Source: a virus. From it: DNA of 26,958 nucleotides. A model generated the notes under the pieces. The model was not told where the DNA came from and made no database searches. It was given only the letters and a program-made list of their open reading frames with translations. The first letter of the stretch is position 1, and the number at the start of each line of letters is the position of its first letter. A program made the position numbers and the translations under genes. Of the stretch, positions 1-7,592 are shown one piece after another. The DNA is taken from IMG/VR virus record IMGVR_UViG_3300046791_000163, positions 1 to 26,958 of that record. One strand, given 5' to 3'.

Positions 1-1043
1 GAGTCACCCCACAAACGTGCGCCCCCGATAACTCAGAAGCCTTTGCCGGACAGCATTCTGAGCGCAGTTCCAGTTTTTATTTGGCGGACGAAGCGAGCAA
101 TGTGCCCGATGTGATTTTCGAGGTGCAAGAAGGCGGACTCGCGAAAGGGGAGGCGCATCAATTTTTATTTGGCAACCCCACCAGGCGACAAGGCGCGTTC
201 TACGAGGCGGTCTTTGGCGACCGCCGCCATCGCTACAAATCGTGGGTGATTGATGTCCGGACCGTTGAAGGCCACAACGCGGAGTGGGTCAAGGAGATTG
301 GCGATGACTACGGAGTGGACAGTGACGTATTCCGCGTCCGCGTGGAGGGCCAGCCACCCAAGGCTGGCGATGTCCAGTTCATCGACAGCGACCGCGTGGC
401 CGAGGCGCAGGCCAGAGCCTGTGCCGTCCTGTCCGATGAACCCCTCATCGCCGGCTGCGACCTCGCGTGGGGCGGGTCCGACTTCAACGTCGTGCGGTTC
501 CGCCGAGGGATGGACGCGCGCACGGTGCCGCCGGTGCGGATTCCTGGGTCGATGACCCGTGACCCCGCGATTTTGATTACGCGCTTGTCCGATGTCCTCA
601 GCACGAATTACCACGGGCACCGCGTGGCAATGCTGTTCCTCGATAGCGCCGGTATTGCGGGACCGATTGCGGCGCGGTTGCGGGAGTTAGGGCACCGGAA
701 CATTCAGGAAATCAATTTCGGCGCGGATTCGCCCGATCCGGCGAAAACGCGGTATTACCGCGACTTCATGTGGGACAAGATGAAGGCGTGGCTGTTGACA
801 GCGGCGATAGCATCAGACCGCTGGCTCGTGCAAGACCTCCAGCAGCCCGGCATCCGACATGACCCGAAACAACGCATCTGGCTTGAGTCAAAGGCTGATA
901 TCAAACGGCGCGGCGGGCATTCTCCTGATGATGGTGATGCACTGGCTCTGACGTTTGCGGCGCCCGTTCATGCGCCGAAGGTCTTGCGGTTGGTGCCGAC
1001 ACCGTTCATTACGGCGGATTCGCCTTTGAGTTGGATGTCCTGA
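1..1043 (+). CDS. terL: Terminase large subunit (partial, 5' end outside window)
   Basis: This is the DNA-packaging motor: an ATPase that drives genome translocation through the portal plus a nuclease that cuts the concatemer. The frame is open to the first base of the window, so the gene starts upstream; about 346 residues are visible. Numbering from the TTG at 81, the codons just before it read EAFAGQHS and then a hydrophobic stretch running into DEAS (residues 3-6), the Walker B/motif II of this terminase type. FGNPTRR (30-36) is the coupling motif. The RNase H-like nuclease follows: D127 in CDLAWGGSD, D188 in MLFLDSAG, and D283/D284/D286 in SPDDGDA, the expected three acidic clusters. The TTG at 81 is not a real start because conserved sequence continues upstream. 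The small subunit is not in the window. The FAGQH/DEAS signature resembles the Mu-like terminase branch more than P22 gp2; that comparison is from memory. Confidence 0.93.
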   Translation, partial: VTPQTCAPDNSEAFAGQHSERSSSFYLADEASNVPDVIFEVQEGGLAKGEAHQFLFGNPTRRQGAFYEAVFGDRRHRYKSWVIDVRTVEGHNAEWVKEIGDDYGVDSDVFRVRVEGQPPKAGDVQFIDSDRVAEAQARACAVLSDEPLIAGCDLAWGGSDFNVVRFRRGMDARTVPPVRIPGSMTRDPAILITRLSDVLSTNYHGHRVAMLFLDSAGIAGPIAARLRELGHRNIQEINFGADSPDPAKTRYYRDFMWDKMKAWLLTAAIASDRWLVQDLQQPGIRHDPKQRIWLESKADIKRRGGHSPDDGDALALTFAAPVHAPKVLRLVPTPFITADSPLSWMS

Positions 1044-1053
1044 AGGAGACGCG

Positions 1054-1374
1054 ATGCGCCGGAAGCACATGGAAGGGTGGCTGAGCACGGACGGGGACTG
1101 CTCGTTCTGTGGTGAGAAGAATTGGAATGGCGAGTGGCACGGCCCCGGCGGGCGCGTGCTGTGTTGCCGCGCCTGCGCGCTGCGAATCCTGCCCGCCTTG
1201 CTGGCGGACACGATCTTTGCCCAGGCCCTGGCCTTCCACATGTATCGCAGTATGCTCCGCGAGTTCATCGGCCGGTTCTGGGAGGCGCTGTGCCTCAACG
1301 CCACCCTCGCCCACCAGCGCCCTGACTCGGTCGTGCCGCACCGCGAACCCGTCATGCCGGAGAAACCGTTCTGA
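1054..1374 (+). CDS. Small zinc-ribbon-like protein, 106 aa
   Basis: Unrecognised small protein. Residues C16-x2-C19 and C38-x2-C41 (with an extra C37) form a CxxC-x18-CxxC pattern that could hold one zinc ion. The rest is a helical, Leu/Ala/Arg-rich segment (about 42-85) and a basic/proline tail. It starts at ATG 1054 with a good ribosome site (GAAGGAGA) just after the terminase stop at 1043, and its TGA overlaps the ATG of the next gene (ATGA at 1371-1377 region), so it belongs to the packaging operon and is probably translationally coupled to its neighbour. A nucleic-acid-binding or packaging-accessory role is only an inference from the zinc motif and position. Confidence 0.75.
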   Translation: MRRKHMEGWLSTDGDCSFCGEKNWNGEWHGPGGRVLCCRACALRILPALLADTIFAQALAFHMYRSMLREFIGRFWEALCLNATLAHQRPDSVVPHREPVMPEKPF

Positions 1375-1541
1375 TGAGCGTCGCTGACGATCCCGTGCTC
1401 GCCTTGGCGAACGACATCGAAGCCGTGCGCCGAGCGGTCGCGCTACTCACACGCGCCGCGCATGTCCCCGAGGACGACGAACGCCGCATCTTCAATCTGT
1501 TAGGGCTGGACCCGGATGCCCACGACGACGAGGACGTATGA
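1374..1541 (+). CDS. Small acidic hypothetical protein, 55 aa
   Basis: A 55-codon gene (MSVADDPVLALANDIEAV...) that short-ORF cut-offs would miss. Its ATG overlaps the previous stop (ATGA at 1374), and its own TGA at 1539-1541 overlaps the next ATG at 1538 in the same way. This double overlap is the main evidence that it is real. The sequence predicts one amphipathic helix (about 8-30) and a very acidic C-terminus (DPDAHDDEDV). No family is recognised. It sits between terminase and portal, where short head-assembly or packaging helpers are common, but nothing in the sequence proves a role. Confidence 0.6.
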   Translation: MSVADDPVLALANDIEAVRRAVALLTRAAHVPEDDERRIFNLLGLDPDAHDDEDV

Positions 1542-1810
1542 GCCTGTCCGATGATGTCGCGGCGCTGATTGTCGAGTCGCTCGCCGCGCATACGCGTATG
1601 CTGCAAGCCAGTAATGCCCGCGCCGAACTCGGCATCATCCGCAACGCCCGCGAAGCCCTCGCCGCGCTCCGTGCCGCCCTCGTCCTGGACCCGACCCGCG
1701 CCCTGCCGATCTGGCGCGGCGTGCCGCCCCGCGATATTCGCGCGCTGAGCAACGTGATGATTCTGTTTTACGAACAACTCGACGCCGAAGGCGTTGCCGA
1801 GGGCATCTAA
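1538..1810 (+). CDS. Hypothetical helical protein, 90 aa
   Basis: A 90-aa protein of unknown function. It is rich in Ala, Leu and Arg and is predicted mostly helical (about residues 5-50: VAALIVESLAAHTRMLQ and RNAREALAALRAALVLD), with no Cys pair, signal peptide or clear membrane segment. It overlaps the preceding gene by four bases (ATGA) and abuts the portal start: its TAA ends at 1810 and the portal GTG begins at 1811. This places it firmly in the packaging/portal operon. No recognised motif supports a more specific call. Confidence 0.65.
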   Translation: MSLSDDVAALIVESLAAHTRMLQASNARAELGIIRNAREALAALRAALVLDPTRALPIWRGVPPRDIRALSNVMILFYEQLDAEGVAEGI

Positions 1811-4369
1811 GTGGCGATTCGGACCCCCCGTCGCGGCTCGATCACCCGCGCCTATGCCTCCAGTTCCCCGTTCATGCAACTGGCGCGCACGCGCTACACC
1901 ACGGCGTGCGAGTTCGATGACGCCCAAGACAAGCGCGAAATCGAAGATCTCAAGTTCTACAACGACGACCAGTGGCCCGAGGATGTCCGCACCCTCCGCT
2001 TAGGCCGCATTGCCGAGGGCGGCGTCCCGGCCGTGCCCGCCCGCCCCTGCCTCACCATCAACAAGGTCAAGGCACCGGTGCTGCGGGTCATGAACCAGGA
2101 ACGCATGAGCGACCTGGGGATTCAGATTGTCCCGGCCGACGATTTCGAGGCGCTCACCGGTCCCATTAGCGACAAGGAAATCGAACTGCGCGAGGGGCTC
2201 GTGCGCCGCATCCAGCGGCAGAGCGAAGCGCAGGACGCGCGGTCGTGGGCGTTCCAGCGGGCGGCGATTGCCGGACGCGGCTACTACCGGGTGCTGACCC
2301 GCTACATGCCCGGCAAGACGATGCAGCAGGAGGTCGTCACCGCCCGCATCTTCAACCAGGGCGCGGTCAAACTCGACCCGACCCACGAGCAGCCGGACGG
2401 CAGCGATGCCGACTGGGGCTTCATCGGCGCGTGGATGCCGTGGGAACGGTATCTGGCGACCTATCCGAGGGTACAGAACGACGCCGGCAAGACGGTCAAC
2501 AACCCGCTCAAGGGCTACGACAGCGACCACGATTTCCTCTCGCTGACGACGCAGTATCCGCAGTGGTTCCGCTCGACCCGAGGCCCGAACGGCGAGCAAC
2601 TCAAAGCCATCTACATCACCGAATACATCTACTGCGAATACGAGACGCGCACCCTGCTCGAATTGCCCACCGGCGAGACGGTCTACGAGGACGAAGTCGA
2701 AGAGAGCGCCGCCGCGATGGCGGTCGATGAGCGCGAGGTGGTCGAGCGGAAGTTCACGCATTGCGTGATCGACGGCCTGCACATCCTCGAAGAGACGGAA
2801 TGGCCGATTCCCTATACCGGCATCGTGAAAGTGGTGGGCGAAGAGGTCCAGCCGTACGACAACGAGCGCCGCGTCGTCGGGATGGTGCGGTCGTCCCGGG
2901 ATTCGCAGTACGGCTTCAACGCGATGGTGTCGAAAATGGTCGAAGTCGTCGCCTTTGCGCCGATTCCGACCATGATGCTGGCCGAAGGGCAGGACGAAGG
3001 GTTCCAGCAGGAATACGCCGCCGCGATGACCCGCACCCTGCCGGTCCTGCACTACAAGCAGACCGATTTGAACGGGAATCCCGCGCCGCCGCCGTTTGCC
3101 CCGCCCCGCAACTCCCCGATTGAGCCGGTCGGGTTCGCGCTCCAGATGTTTTCCGAGGCGATTCAGGACACCACCGCCACCCACGACAGCGCCCTCGGGA
3201 AATCCGAGAAAAACGTCACGTCCGCGAAGCACGCCAAGCTCCTGACCGACGAAACCGGGATGTCCACGTCGGGGATGCTCGACAACCTGACGCGCAGCGT
3301 GCGCTACGAGGGGCTGCTCATCAATGCGCTGCTGTGGCACGTCTACGGGCGGAAACCGGGACGGCTCGCGCACCTGATTACCGGCGACAACGAGGCGAAG
3401 TCGGTGCTCGTCGGCCAACCCTTCACGATGGCCGCGCAAGGGCGCCCGATGCCCGTGCAGCCGGGGATGCCACCGCCAGGGCCGGGCGGTCAGTTGCCAA
3501 TGGGTCCGGTTCCAGCCTCCGTTGGACCGGGGGGCGCCCGCTTGGCACTGGCCCCCGGCCAAGGCGGTCCGCCACCGCCGCCGGTGCAGCAGTACGAACT
3601 CACCGAACATGCGCGTTTCAACGTCGCCATCAAGGTGACGCGCACGTTCGACACCCGCCGCGAGCAAGAGCACGAAATGGTCGGGAAAGTCATCGGGGCC
3701 GACCCGAATCTCATGCAGGTCATTGGCGACCTGTTCTTCAAGTCGATGGACGGGCCGGGGCACGCGGAAATGGCGAACCGCATGGAACTGATGCTCGCGC
3801 CGCCGGTGCGGGAGTACCTCGACGCCAAGAAGCAGGGCCGCGACCCGGTGCCGCCGCAGGCGCAGCAGCAACTGGATCAGGCCAAGAAGATGATCGAAGG
3901 GCTGACGAAGCAGTTGGAGGTCGTCACCAAGAAGCTCCAGACCGACGAAATCAAGCAATCGGCCGAGAACGCGCGCTCGCAGTACGAGGGGCAAGTCGAG
4001 TTCCAGAGCGTCGTCGTCCGCGCCCAGGCCGAAGTCGAAAAAGCGCGGATTCAGGCCGACATGCAGGTCGAAATCCAGAAGCTCAAGATGGCGCAGGCCA
4101 ATCTCGACCGCGAAGATACCCAAGCGCACGAAATGGCGATGGGCAGCGCCGATGCCGCCGTCGCCGCGCAGCAAGCGCAGCAGCAGGCGGATCTGCTGCT
4201 CGCGCAGGGCGCACAGCAGCACGCATCGGCCGTGGCGACCTCCGAGCAGGACTACACCGAGGAAGCGGAAATCGCGGCGCAACAGCAGGCCGCACAAGCC
4301 GAACAGGCAGCACAGGCGCAAGCCGCGCAGGCCGCACAACAGCAGGCATCCCCCGAGGCCACCGCATGA
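1811..4369 (+). CDS. Portal protein, P22 gp1-like, 852 aa
   Basis: Dodecameric portal at one head vertex, through which DNA enters and leaves. Conserved core: an early region with FYNDDQWPEDVR (about 48-60) and RPCLTINKVKAPVLRV (about 78-93), then RAAIAGRGYYRVL and WGFIGAWMPW, and later ATHDSALGKSEKN; these are typical of P22-family portals. The length (852 aa) is larger than P22 gp1 (about 725). Two parts explain this: a Pro/Gly-rich insert at about 535-595 and a long C-terminal helical, Gln/Ala-rich tail (about 680-852), matching in kind the barrel helix of P22 portal. The first available start is GTG 1811, directly after the upstream stop, with only a weak purine ribosome site; the next Met is residue 22. 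The stop overlaps the next ATG (4366). It lies upstream of scaffold and coat, as in P22. Confidence 0.93.
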   Translation: MAIRTPRRGSITRAYASSSPFMQLARTRYTTACEFDDAQDKREIEDLKFYNDDQWPEDVRTLRLGRIAEGGVPAVPARPCLTINKVKAPVLRVMNQERMSDLGIQIVPADDFEALTGPISDKEIELREGLVRRIQRQSEAQDARSWAFQRAAIAGRGYYRVLTRYMPGKTMQQEVVTARIFNQGAVKLDPTHEQPDGSDADWGFIGAWMPWERYLATYPRVQNDAGKTVNNPLKGYDSDHDFLSLTTQYPQWFRSTRGPNGEQLKAIYITEYIYCEYETRTLLELPTGETVYEDEVEESAAAMAVDEREVVERKFTHCVIDGLHILEETEWPIPYTGIVKVVGEEVQPYDNERRVVGMVRSSRDSQYGFNAMVSKMVEVVAFAPIPTMMLAEGQDEGFQQEYAAAMTRTLPVLHYKQTDLNGNPAPPPFAPPRNSPIEPVGFALQMFSEAIQDTTATHDSALGKSEKNVTSAKHAKLLTDETGMSTSGMLDNLTRSVRYEGLLINALLWHVYGRKPGRLAHLITGDNEAKSVLVGQPFTMAAQGRPMPVQPGMPPPGPGGQLPMGPVPASVGPGGARLALAPGQGGPPPPPVQQYELTEHARFNVAIKVTRTFDTRREQEHEMVGKVIGADPNLMQVIGDLFFKSMDGPGHAEMANRMELMLAPPVREYLDAKKQGRDPVPPQAQQQLDQAKKMIEGLTKQLEVVTKKLQTDEIKQSAENARSQYEGQVEFQSVVVRAQAEVEKARIQADMQVEIQKLKMAQANLDREDTQAHEMAMGSADAAVAAQQAQQQADLLLAQGAQQHASAVATSEQDYTEEAEIAAQQQAAQAEQAAQAQAAQAAQQQASPEATA

Positions 4370-4731
4370 GTCCACGCCCGACCGATCCCGCGCCGATGCC
4401 GTCGCACGCGCCGGTGGTGGAGACAACGCTGCTCTCGCCGGCCGAAGAGGCGCAGTTTCAGCAGTGGGCGCGGGCGAACCAGATCGCTGACGCCAACGAC
4501 CCGCGCAGCTACTACGACTATCGCGGCTACTGGAAGGCGATTGCGTCCCAGGGCGGCAACCAGACCGAAATCAACGCCGGGGATGGGCGGCTGCACTTCA
4601 CCGACACCTACAAGCAGCATGGACATCCGACGTTTTCGGTCGAATCCCAGTATTCGCGCGGATTACAGGACGGCGGGCAGTGGCTACCCGGTGATGTGCT
4701 CATTGGTCCGCCAAAGCGGACAGGAAAGTAG
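4366..4731 (+). CDS. Conserved phage hypothetical protein, 121 aa
   Basis: The ATG at 4366 overlaps the portal stop (ATGA), which fixes the start even though the frame stays open far upstream. The sequence has an acidic/aromatic middle (LSPAEEAQFQQWA, then DPRSYYDYRGYWKA) and a characteristic C-terminal segment with DTYKQHGHPTFSVESQYS (about 83-100) and LPGDVLIGPP. Proteins with this YYDYRG...DTYK.HGHPTFS layout recur next to portals in podoviruses and related phages, with no assigned biochemical role. A head or packaging-associated virion role is an inference from position. No catalytic motif is visible. Confidence 0.8.
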   Translation: MSPRPTDPAPMPSHAPVVETTLLSPAEEAQFQQWARANQIADANDPRSYYDYRGYWKAIASQGGNQTEINAGDGRLHFTDTYKQHGHPTFSVESQYSRGLQDGGQWLPGDVLIGPPKRTGK

Positions 4732-4737
4732 GCAACC

Positions 4738-4914
4738 GTGGACCTCATCCAACTCGTGTTGTTGATCTGCGTGATCGGGGCGATTGTGTGGGCGTTGACG
4801 ACGCTCATCCCGATGCCGCCGCAGTGGGCGCGGGCGGTCCAAGTGCTCGCGTTCGTGGTCGTGCTGCTCTACATCCTGACGCGGGTATTCAACCTACCGA
4901 ACGTGCTGCGGTGA
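4738..4914 (+). CDS. Small two-segment membrane protein, 58 aa
   Basis: Begins at GTG 4738, six bases after the previous stop, with a purine-rich AGGAAAGTAGG upstream. The translation has two hydrophobic segments (about 3-24 LIQLVLLICVIGAIVWALTT and about 36-50 VQVLAFVVVLLYILT) separated by a proline-containing turn (IPMPPQW) and ends NLPNVLR. The size and two-span topology fit a class II holin-like protein, or the small two-TM proteins often found between portal and coat genes in phages. No endolysin lies beside it, so calling it the holin would be speculation. It was too short for usual ORF cut-offs. Confidence 0.6.
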   Translation: MDLIQLVLLICVIGAIVWALTTLIPMPPQWARAVQVLAFVVVLLYILTRVFNLPNVLR

Positions 4915-4915
4915 G

Positions 4916-4996
4916 GTGACGCTCTGGGCCTTCGTCTTCGTCATTTCCTTCGCGATTGGCTGGGTCGCGGCGGACTGGATTTTTCGGCGGCAGTAG
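4916..4996 (+). CDS. Possible 26-aa membrane peptide
   Basis: An open frame from GTG 4916 (one base after the preceding stop) to TAG 4996 encodes MTLWAFVFVISFAIGWVAAD followed by WIFRRQ. It is a single hydrophobic span with a basic C-terminus. Tight spacing after another small membrane gene supports it; very short length and lack of a separate ribosome site count against it. Function unknown. Confidence 0.3.
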   Translation: MTLWAFVFVISFAIGWVAADWIFRRQ

Positions 4997-5010
4997 GGCT
5001 TGGTAGGGCT

Positions 5011-5244
5011 TTGTCGGGTTTTATTAGGAGTTTGTCGAGTTTTCGGCGAAAAGTGTCGAGTTTTCGGCGAAAAGTGTCGTTGCAGAACGTGACACTTCGT
5101 AACACTTTTTGTTGCGCTTTTTGTTGCGCTTTTCGTTCGCTTGGAATCGCACTAATCGCACTGCGAATCGCACTCGCTTTTTTCGTTTCTTTCGTCTATT
5201 TCGTCGCGACAGCGACGTTGGAGCGCGTACGTGGCACTTGCTGA
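5011..5244 (+). CDS. Doubtful 77-aa repeat-encoded membrane ORF
   Basis: An open frame starting at TTG 5011 runs through all the tandem repeats and overlaps the scaffold start. The translation has a basic repeat (SSFRRKV twice), CCAF twice, then a hydrophobic stretch of about 24 residues (about 48-71, LGIALIALRIALAFFVSFVY and on). It could be a small basic-plus-TM protein. However, it has only TTG/GTG starts with poor ribosome-site spacing (AGGAG at 5026-5030 is one base from TTG 5032), and repeats whose periods are multiples of three keep several frames open by themselves. Recorded as a possibility only. Confidence 0.15.
   Translation: MSGFIRSLSSFRRKVSSFRRKVSLQNVTLRNTFCCAFCCAFRSLGIALIALRIALAFFVSFVYFVATATLERVRGTC
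5034..5075. promoter_or_regulatory. Two operator-like dyads on a 21-bp repeat
   Basis: Each 21-bp unit contains the palindrome TTTTCG-G-CGAAAA. The two dyad centres are exactly 21 bp apart, about two helical turns, so both would face the same side of the DNA. This is a classic spacing for cooperative protein binding. No protein partner is identifiable from the window. Confidence 0.4.
5072..5097 (+). promoter_or_regulatory. Imperfect hairpin after the 21-bp repeats
   Basis: AAGTGTC-GTT / GCAG loop / AAC-(gt)-GACACTT forms a 10-bp stem with a two-base bulge. A T-run (5106-5110) follows eight bases later, so it might be a weak terminator ahead of the scaffold gene, or a processing or binding site. 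The gap to the T-run is longer than usual for an intrinsic terminator. Confidence 0.35.
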
Positions 5245-6328
5245 CCGTCCCACCACCACCACCGATGCCGGCGGCTGGACCGAATCCCCCGACCAGCCCT
5301 CCGTCGAACCGCAGGGCCAGAACACCGAACTGCCGGCCGCGCAGGGCACCAACGGCCTCGACGCCGCCGGGCAGGCCATCGAGCCGGAAGAGGCGCACGA
5401 AGGCAACGAGCCGCCGCGCCGGCCGGACGGCCGGTTTGAGAAGAACGGGTTCCGGCGCCGGGCCGCGAGCCAGCAGGCGACCGCCGAGGATGTCCCGCGC
5501 ATTCAGGAATTGACCCGCCGGCTCCGGCAGACCGAACGCGAGCGCGACGAAGCCCGCGCCGGTGGCGTGGTCCCGGCCGCGAACGGCTCGACGCCCGCAC
5601 CCGCGCCGAAGCCTGCACCGGGCCAGCCCGCGCCCTCGCCCAACCCGCCGCCCACCGCGCCGTCGCGACAGGCGATCCCGCCGCCGCCGCCGCCGTTTAC
5701 GCTGCGAGAACCGGAGTGGAATGACTTTGCGAACTCCCCTGACCAGGCCCGCGACTACACCAAAGCCGTCGCCCGCTATGCACAGGCCGAAGAACGGCAC
5801 GAACGGGCCGTGCACTGGCACGAACAGGCGTCCGCCGGTGCCGCGCAACGTGAGGACGGCGAACTCAAGGCGCTGACGCAGGCGCACTGGGGACGCATGG
5901 CTGTGATCGGGCAAGATCCGAAGCACCAGGCGCTCGTCGCGCAGTTCCAACACGACGACCGTCCGATCACGCCCGCCGTCCTGCAAGCCGTCGTCCGCAT
6001 GGGCGAGAAGAGCGCGGAGACGACGATTGCGATCCTCTCGACGCCGGGATTGCTTGAAGAACTGACGCTCGCGACTTACGATAGGCCCGCAACACCCGAC
6101 CTCGTTGCACTCGTGCAACGCCGCTTGCAGTCTTTGGGGCTTTCGGCCGCTACCACCGGATCGGTCACTGCCCCGGCACCAACAAGACCAGCGCCCCGTC
6201 CGCCGAATCCGGTGCGGACCGCGCCTGAAGCACCACTGCGGGATCTCCCCGGAGACGATGCCTCAATGGCCGAGCACGCGGCGGCATTTCATCAGCCGCG
6301 CCGTTCACGCTTGCGACGGGATCGCTGA
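5231..6328 (+). CDS. Probable scaffolding protein, 365 aa
   Basis: Called from position and composition: it lies directly between the portal region and the P22-type coat gene, the scaffold slot in P22-like phages. It has the usual scaffold character: an acidic/proline-rich disordered N-terminus (1-70), a charged helical segment rich in Glu/Arg (about 84-108, VPRIQELTRRLRQTERERDE), a Pro/Ala linker (about 115-155), then a helical region (about 160-310), and a Pro/Arg-rich, basic C-terminus (RRSRLRRDR) of the kind that contacts coat subunits. The start is GTG 5231 with GGAG seven bases upstream. No protease motif is seen. The length is close to P22 gp8 (about 300 aa). Sequence identity to known scaffolds cannot be judged, so the name is an inference. 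Confidence 0.7.
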   Translation: MALADRPTTTTDAGGWTESPDQPSVEPQGQNTELPAAQGTNGLDAAGQAIEPEEAHEGNEPPRRPDGRFEKNGFRRRAASQQATAEDVPRIQELTRRLRQTERERDEARAGGVVPAANGSTPAPAPKPAPGQPAPSPNPPPTAPSRQAIPPPPPPFTLREPEWNDFANSPDQARDYTKAVARYAQAEERHERAVHWHEQASAGAAQREDGELKALTQAHWGRMAVIGQDPKHQALVAQFQHDDRPITPAVLQAVVRMGEKSAETTIAILSTPGLLEELTLATYDRPATPDLVALVQRRLQSLGLSAATTGSVTAPAPTRPAPRPPNPVRTAPEAPLRDLPGDDASMAEHAAAFHQPRRSRLRRDR

Positions 6329-6365
6329 CCGAGGGCCACCCGCCCAGTGGGGCGTGTGAGTGGCT

Positions 6366-7592
6366 ATGGCGAACTACATCATCACCCCGACGTGGGTGAC
6401 GAAAGACACCGCGCTCTTTTGGGACAACAGTCTCAAGCTCGTAGGCAACTTCGACCGGCAGTGGAACAAGGAGTGGAACTCCAAGCCCAAGGGGTCACAG
6501 ATCGGTGACACCGTGCAGGTGCGGACGCCGCAGCGGTGGACCGTCACCGAGGGGCAGGCGCTCATCCAGCAGTCCATCCTCAACCAGACCGTCCCGCTGA
6601 CGCTGAACCATCAGTACAACGTCGGCATGGGCTGGAGCAGCATCGAGGACACCCTCCAGATCGAAGAAGTGCAGGACCGCTACACGATGCCCGCCGGGGT
6701 CGCGTTGGCGAACAAGACCGACGCCGTCGCGGGCGCTGAGGTCTACCAGTCGATTTACAACGTCGTCGGCGCCCCTGGTGTCCCGCTCGTCAACAAGGAC
6801 TGGACGGACGCGGTGGCGCTGCTCCAGATGACGGGCACGCCGGAAGGCTACGTCGCGGTCATCGACCCGCTCGCGCAGAGCAAGTTGCTGAACGACAACT
6901 TCGCGCTGTTCGGCAAGCAGTACCAGGAATACTTCCGCACCGGCCAGTTCTCCGCGATGGCCTTGGGCGTGGACGAGTGGTACTACGACGCCGTGCTGCC
7001 GATTCACAATTCCGGCAGCTTCGCCGCCTCGACGCCCATCGTCGCCGGCGCGAATCAGACCGGCTCCGTGCTCAACATCTCCGGCATGGGCGCGTACTCG
7101 CTGAAAAAGGGCGATGCGTTCTACATCATCGGCGCGTCGGCGCAGGGCGTGAACCCGCTCTCGTACACCTCGACCGGCTTGCCGCAGCGGTTCGTGCTGA
7201 CGGCGGACATCGCGGGCACGGGCACGGCGGCGTTGCCGATCAGCCCGGCGATCATCCCCTCGGGACAGTTGCAGACGGTAACGGGCTCGCCCGCCAACGG
7301 CGCGGCGATCCAGTTCCTCGGGGCGACGGTGGCACCGGGGTCGGTGCTGACGGCGACGGCCTCGCGGCAGCAGTTCCTGTTCAACCCGGCGGCATTCGCG
7401 TTCGTGTCCGCTCCGTTGACCTCGGACCTGCCCGGTGCGCGGTCGAAGGTCGTCACCAACAAGGACATCAAGGCGTCCCTGCGGTGGGCCGAGCAGTGGA
7501 ACATCCAGACCGATCAGAAGCCGTCCAGGGTGGACATCTTGATCGGCGTGGCGGCTATCGAACCCTACTTTGCCGTTCGGTTGCTGACGTAG
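6366..7592 (+). CDS. Major capsid protein, P22 coat (gp5)-like, 408 aa
   Basis: Builds the icosahedral head. The N-terminus MANYIITPTWVTKDTALFWD and the following motif about a tubular N-arm, GDTVQVRTPQRW (about 47-58), match the P22 coat family layout (MAN..L.TP..I...A...., then GDTV.IR.P). LNHQYNVGMGWSSIEDTLQIEE and VALANKTDAVAGAEVY continue the HK97-fold core. The length (408 aa) is near that of P22 gp5 (430). ATG 6366 is preferred over GTG 6360 because family members begin MAN. The stop at 7592 is followed within 20 bases by a strong terminator, as expected for a highly expressed gene. Confidence 0.9.
   Translation: MANYIITPTWVTKDTALFWDNSLKLVGNFDRQWNKEWNSKPKGSQIGDTVQVRTPQRWTVTEGQALIQQSILNQTVPLTLNHQYNVGMGWSSIEDTLQIEEVQDRYTMPAGVALANKTDAVAGAEVYQSIYNVVGAPGVPLVNKDWTDAVALLQMTGTPEGYVAVIDPLAQSKLLNDNFALFGKQYQEYFRTGQFSAMALGVDEWYYDAVLPIHNSGSFAASTPIVAGANQTGSVLNISGMGAYSLKKGDAFYIIGASAQGVNPLSYTSTGLPQRFVLTADIAGTGTAALPISPAIIPSGQLQTVTGSPANGAAIQFLGATVAPGSVLTATASRQQFLFNPAAFAFVSAPLTSDLPGARSKVVTNKDIKASLRWAEQWNIQTDQKPSRVDILIGVAAIEPYFAVRLLT

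Larger units (their letters stand above)
4993..5204 (+). repeat. Mosaic of short tandem repeats in T-rich intergenic region
   Basis: The stretch between the small membrane genes and the scaffold gene contains consecutive direct-repeat families: GTAGGGCTT at 4993-5001 and 5003-5011; a perfect 21-bp unit twice at 5034-5054 and 5055-5075; CTTTTTGTTGCG at 5105-5116 and 5117-5128 with a degenerate third copy to 5140; AATCGCACT at 5145-5153, 5154-5162 and 5166-5174; and TTTCGT at 5181, 5190 and 5199 (period 9). The plus strand is strongly T-rich, unlike the GC-rich genes around it. No protein-coding gene is confidently assigned here. The region looks like a cis-acting site or a decayed/expanding satellite. 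Confidence 0.85.

Noticed and set aside
888-1355. Minus-strand frame overlapping the terminase end and the zinc-ribbon gene
   Set aside because: No motif, and both plus-strand genes have good ribosome sites and coupled junctions.
3334-4365. Long upstream extension of the 121-aa gene within the portal
   Set aside because: It is an Arg-rich out-of-frame reading of the portal; the ATG overlapping the portal stop at 4366 is the sensible start.
2000-4426. An 808-codon open frame on the minus strand opposite the portal gene
   Set aside because: It mirrors the portal's third-codon GC bias, has a low-complexity Arg/Leu/His-rich translation without motifs, and the plus strand encodes an unmistakable portal.
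5024-6118. A 364-codon minus-strand frame across the repeats and scaffold gene
   Set aside because: Arg-rich, low-complexity translation; it stays open because of codon bias and repeat periods divisible by three.
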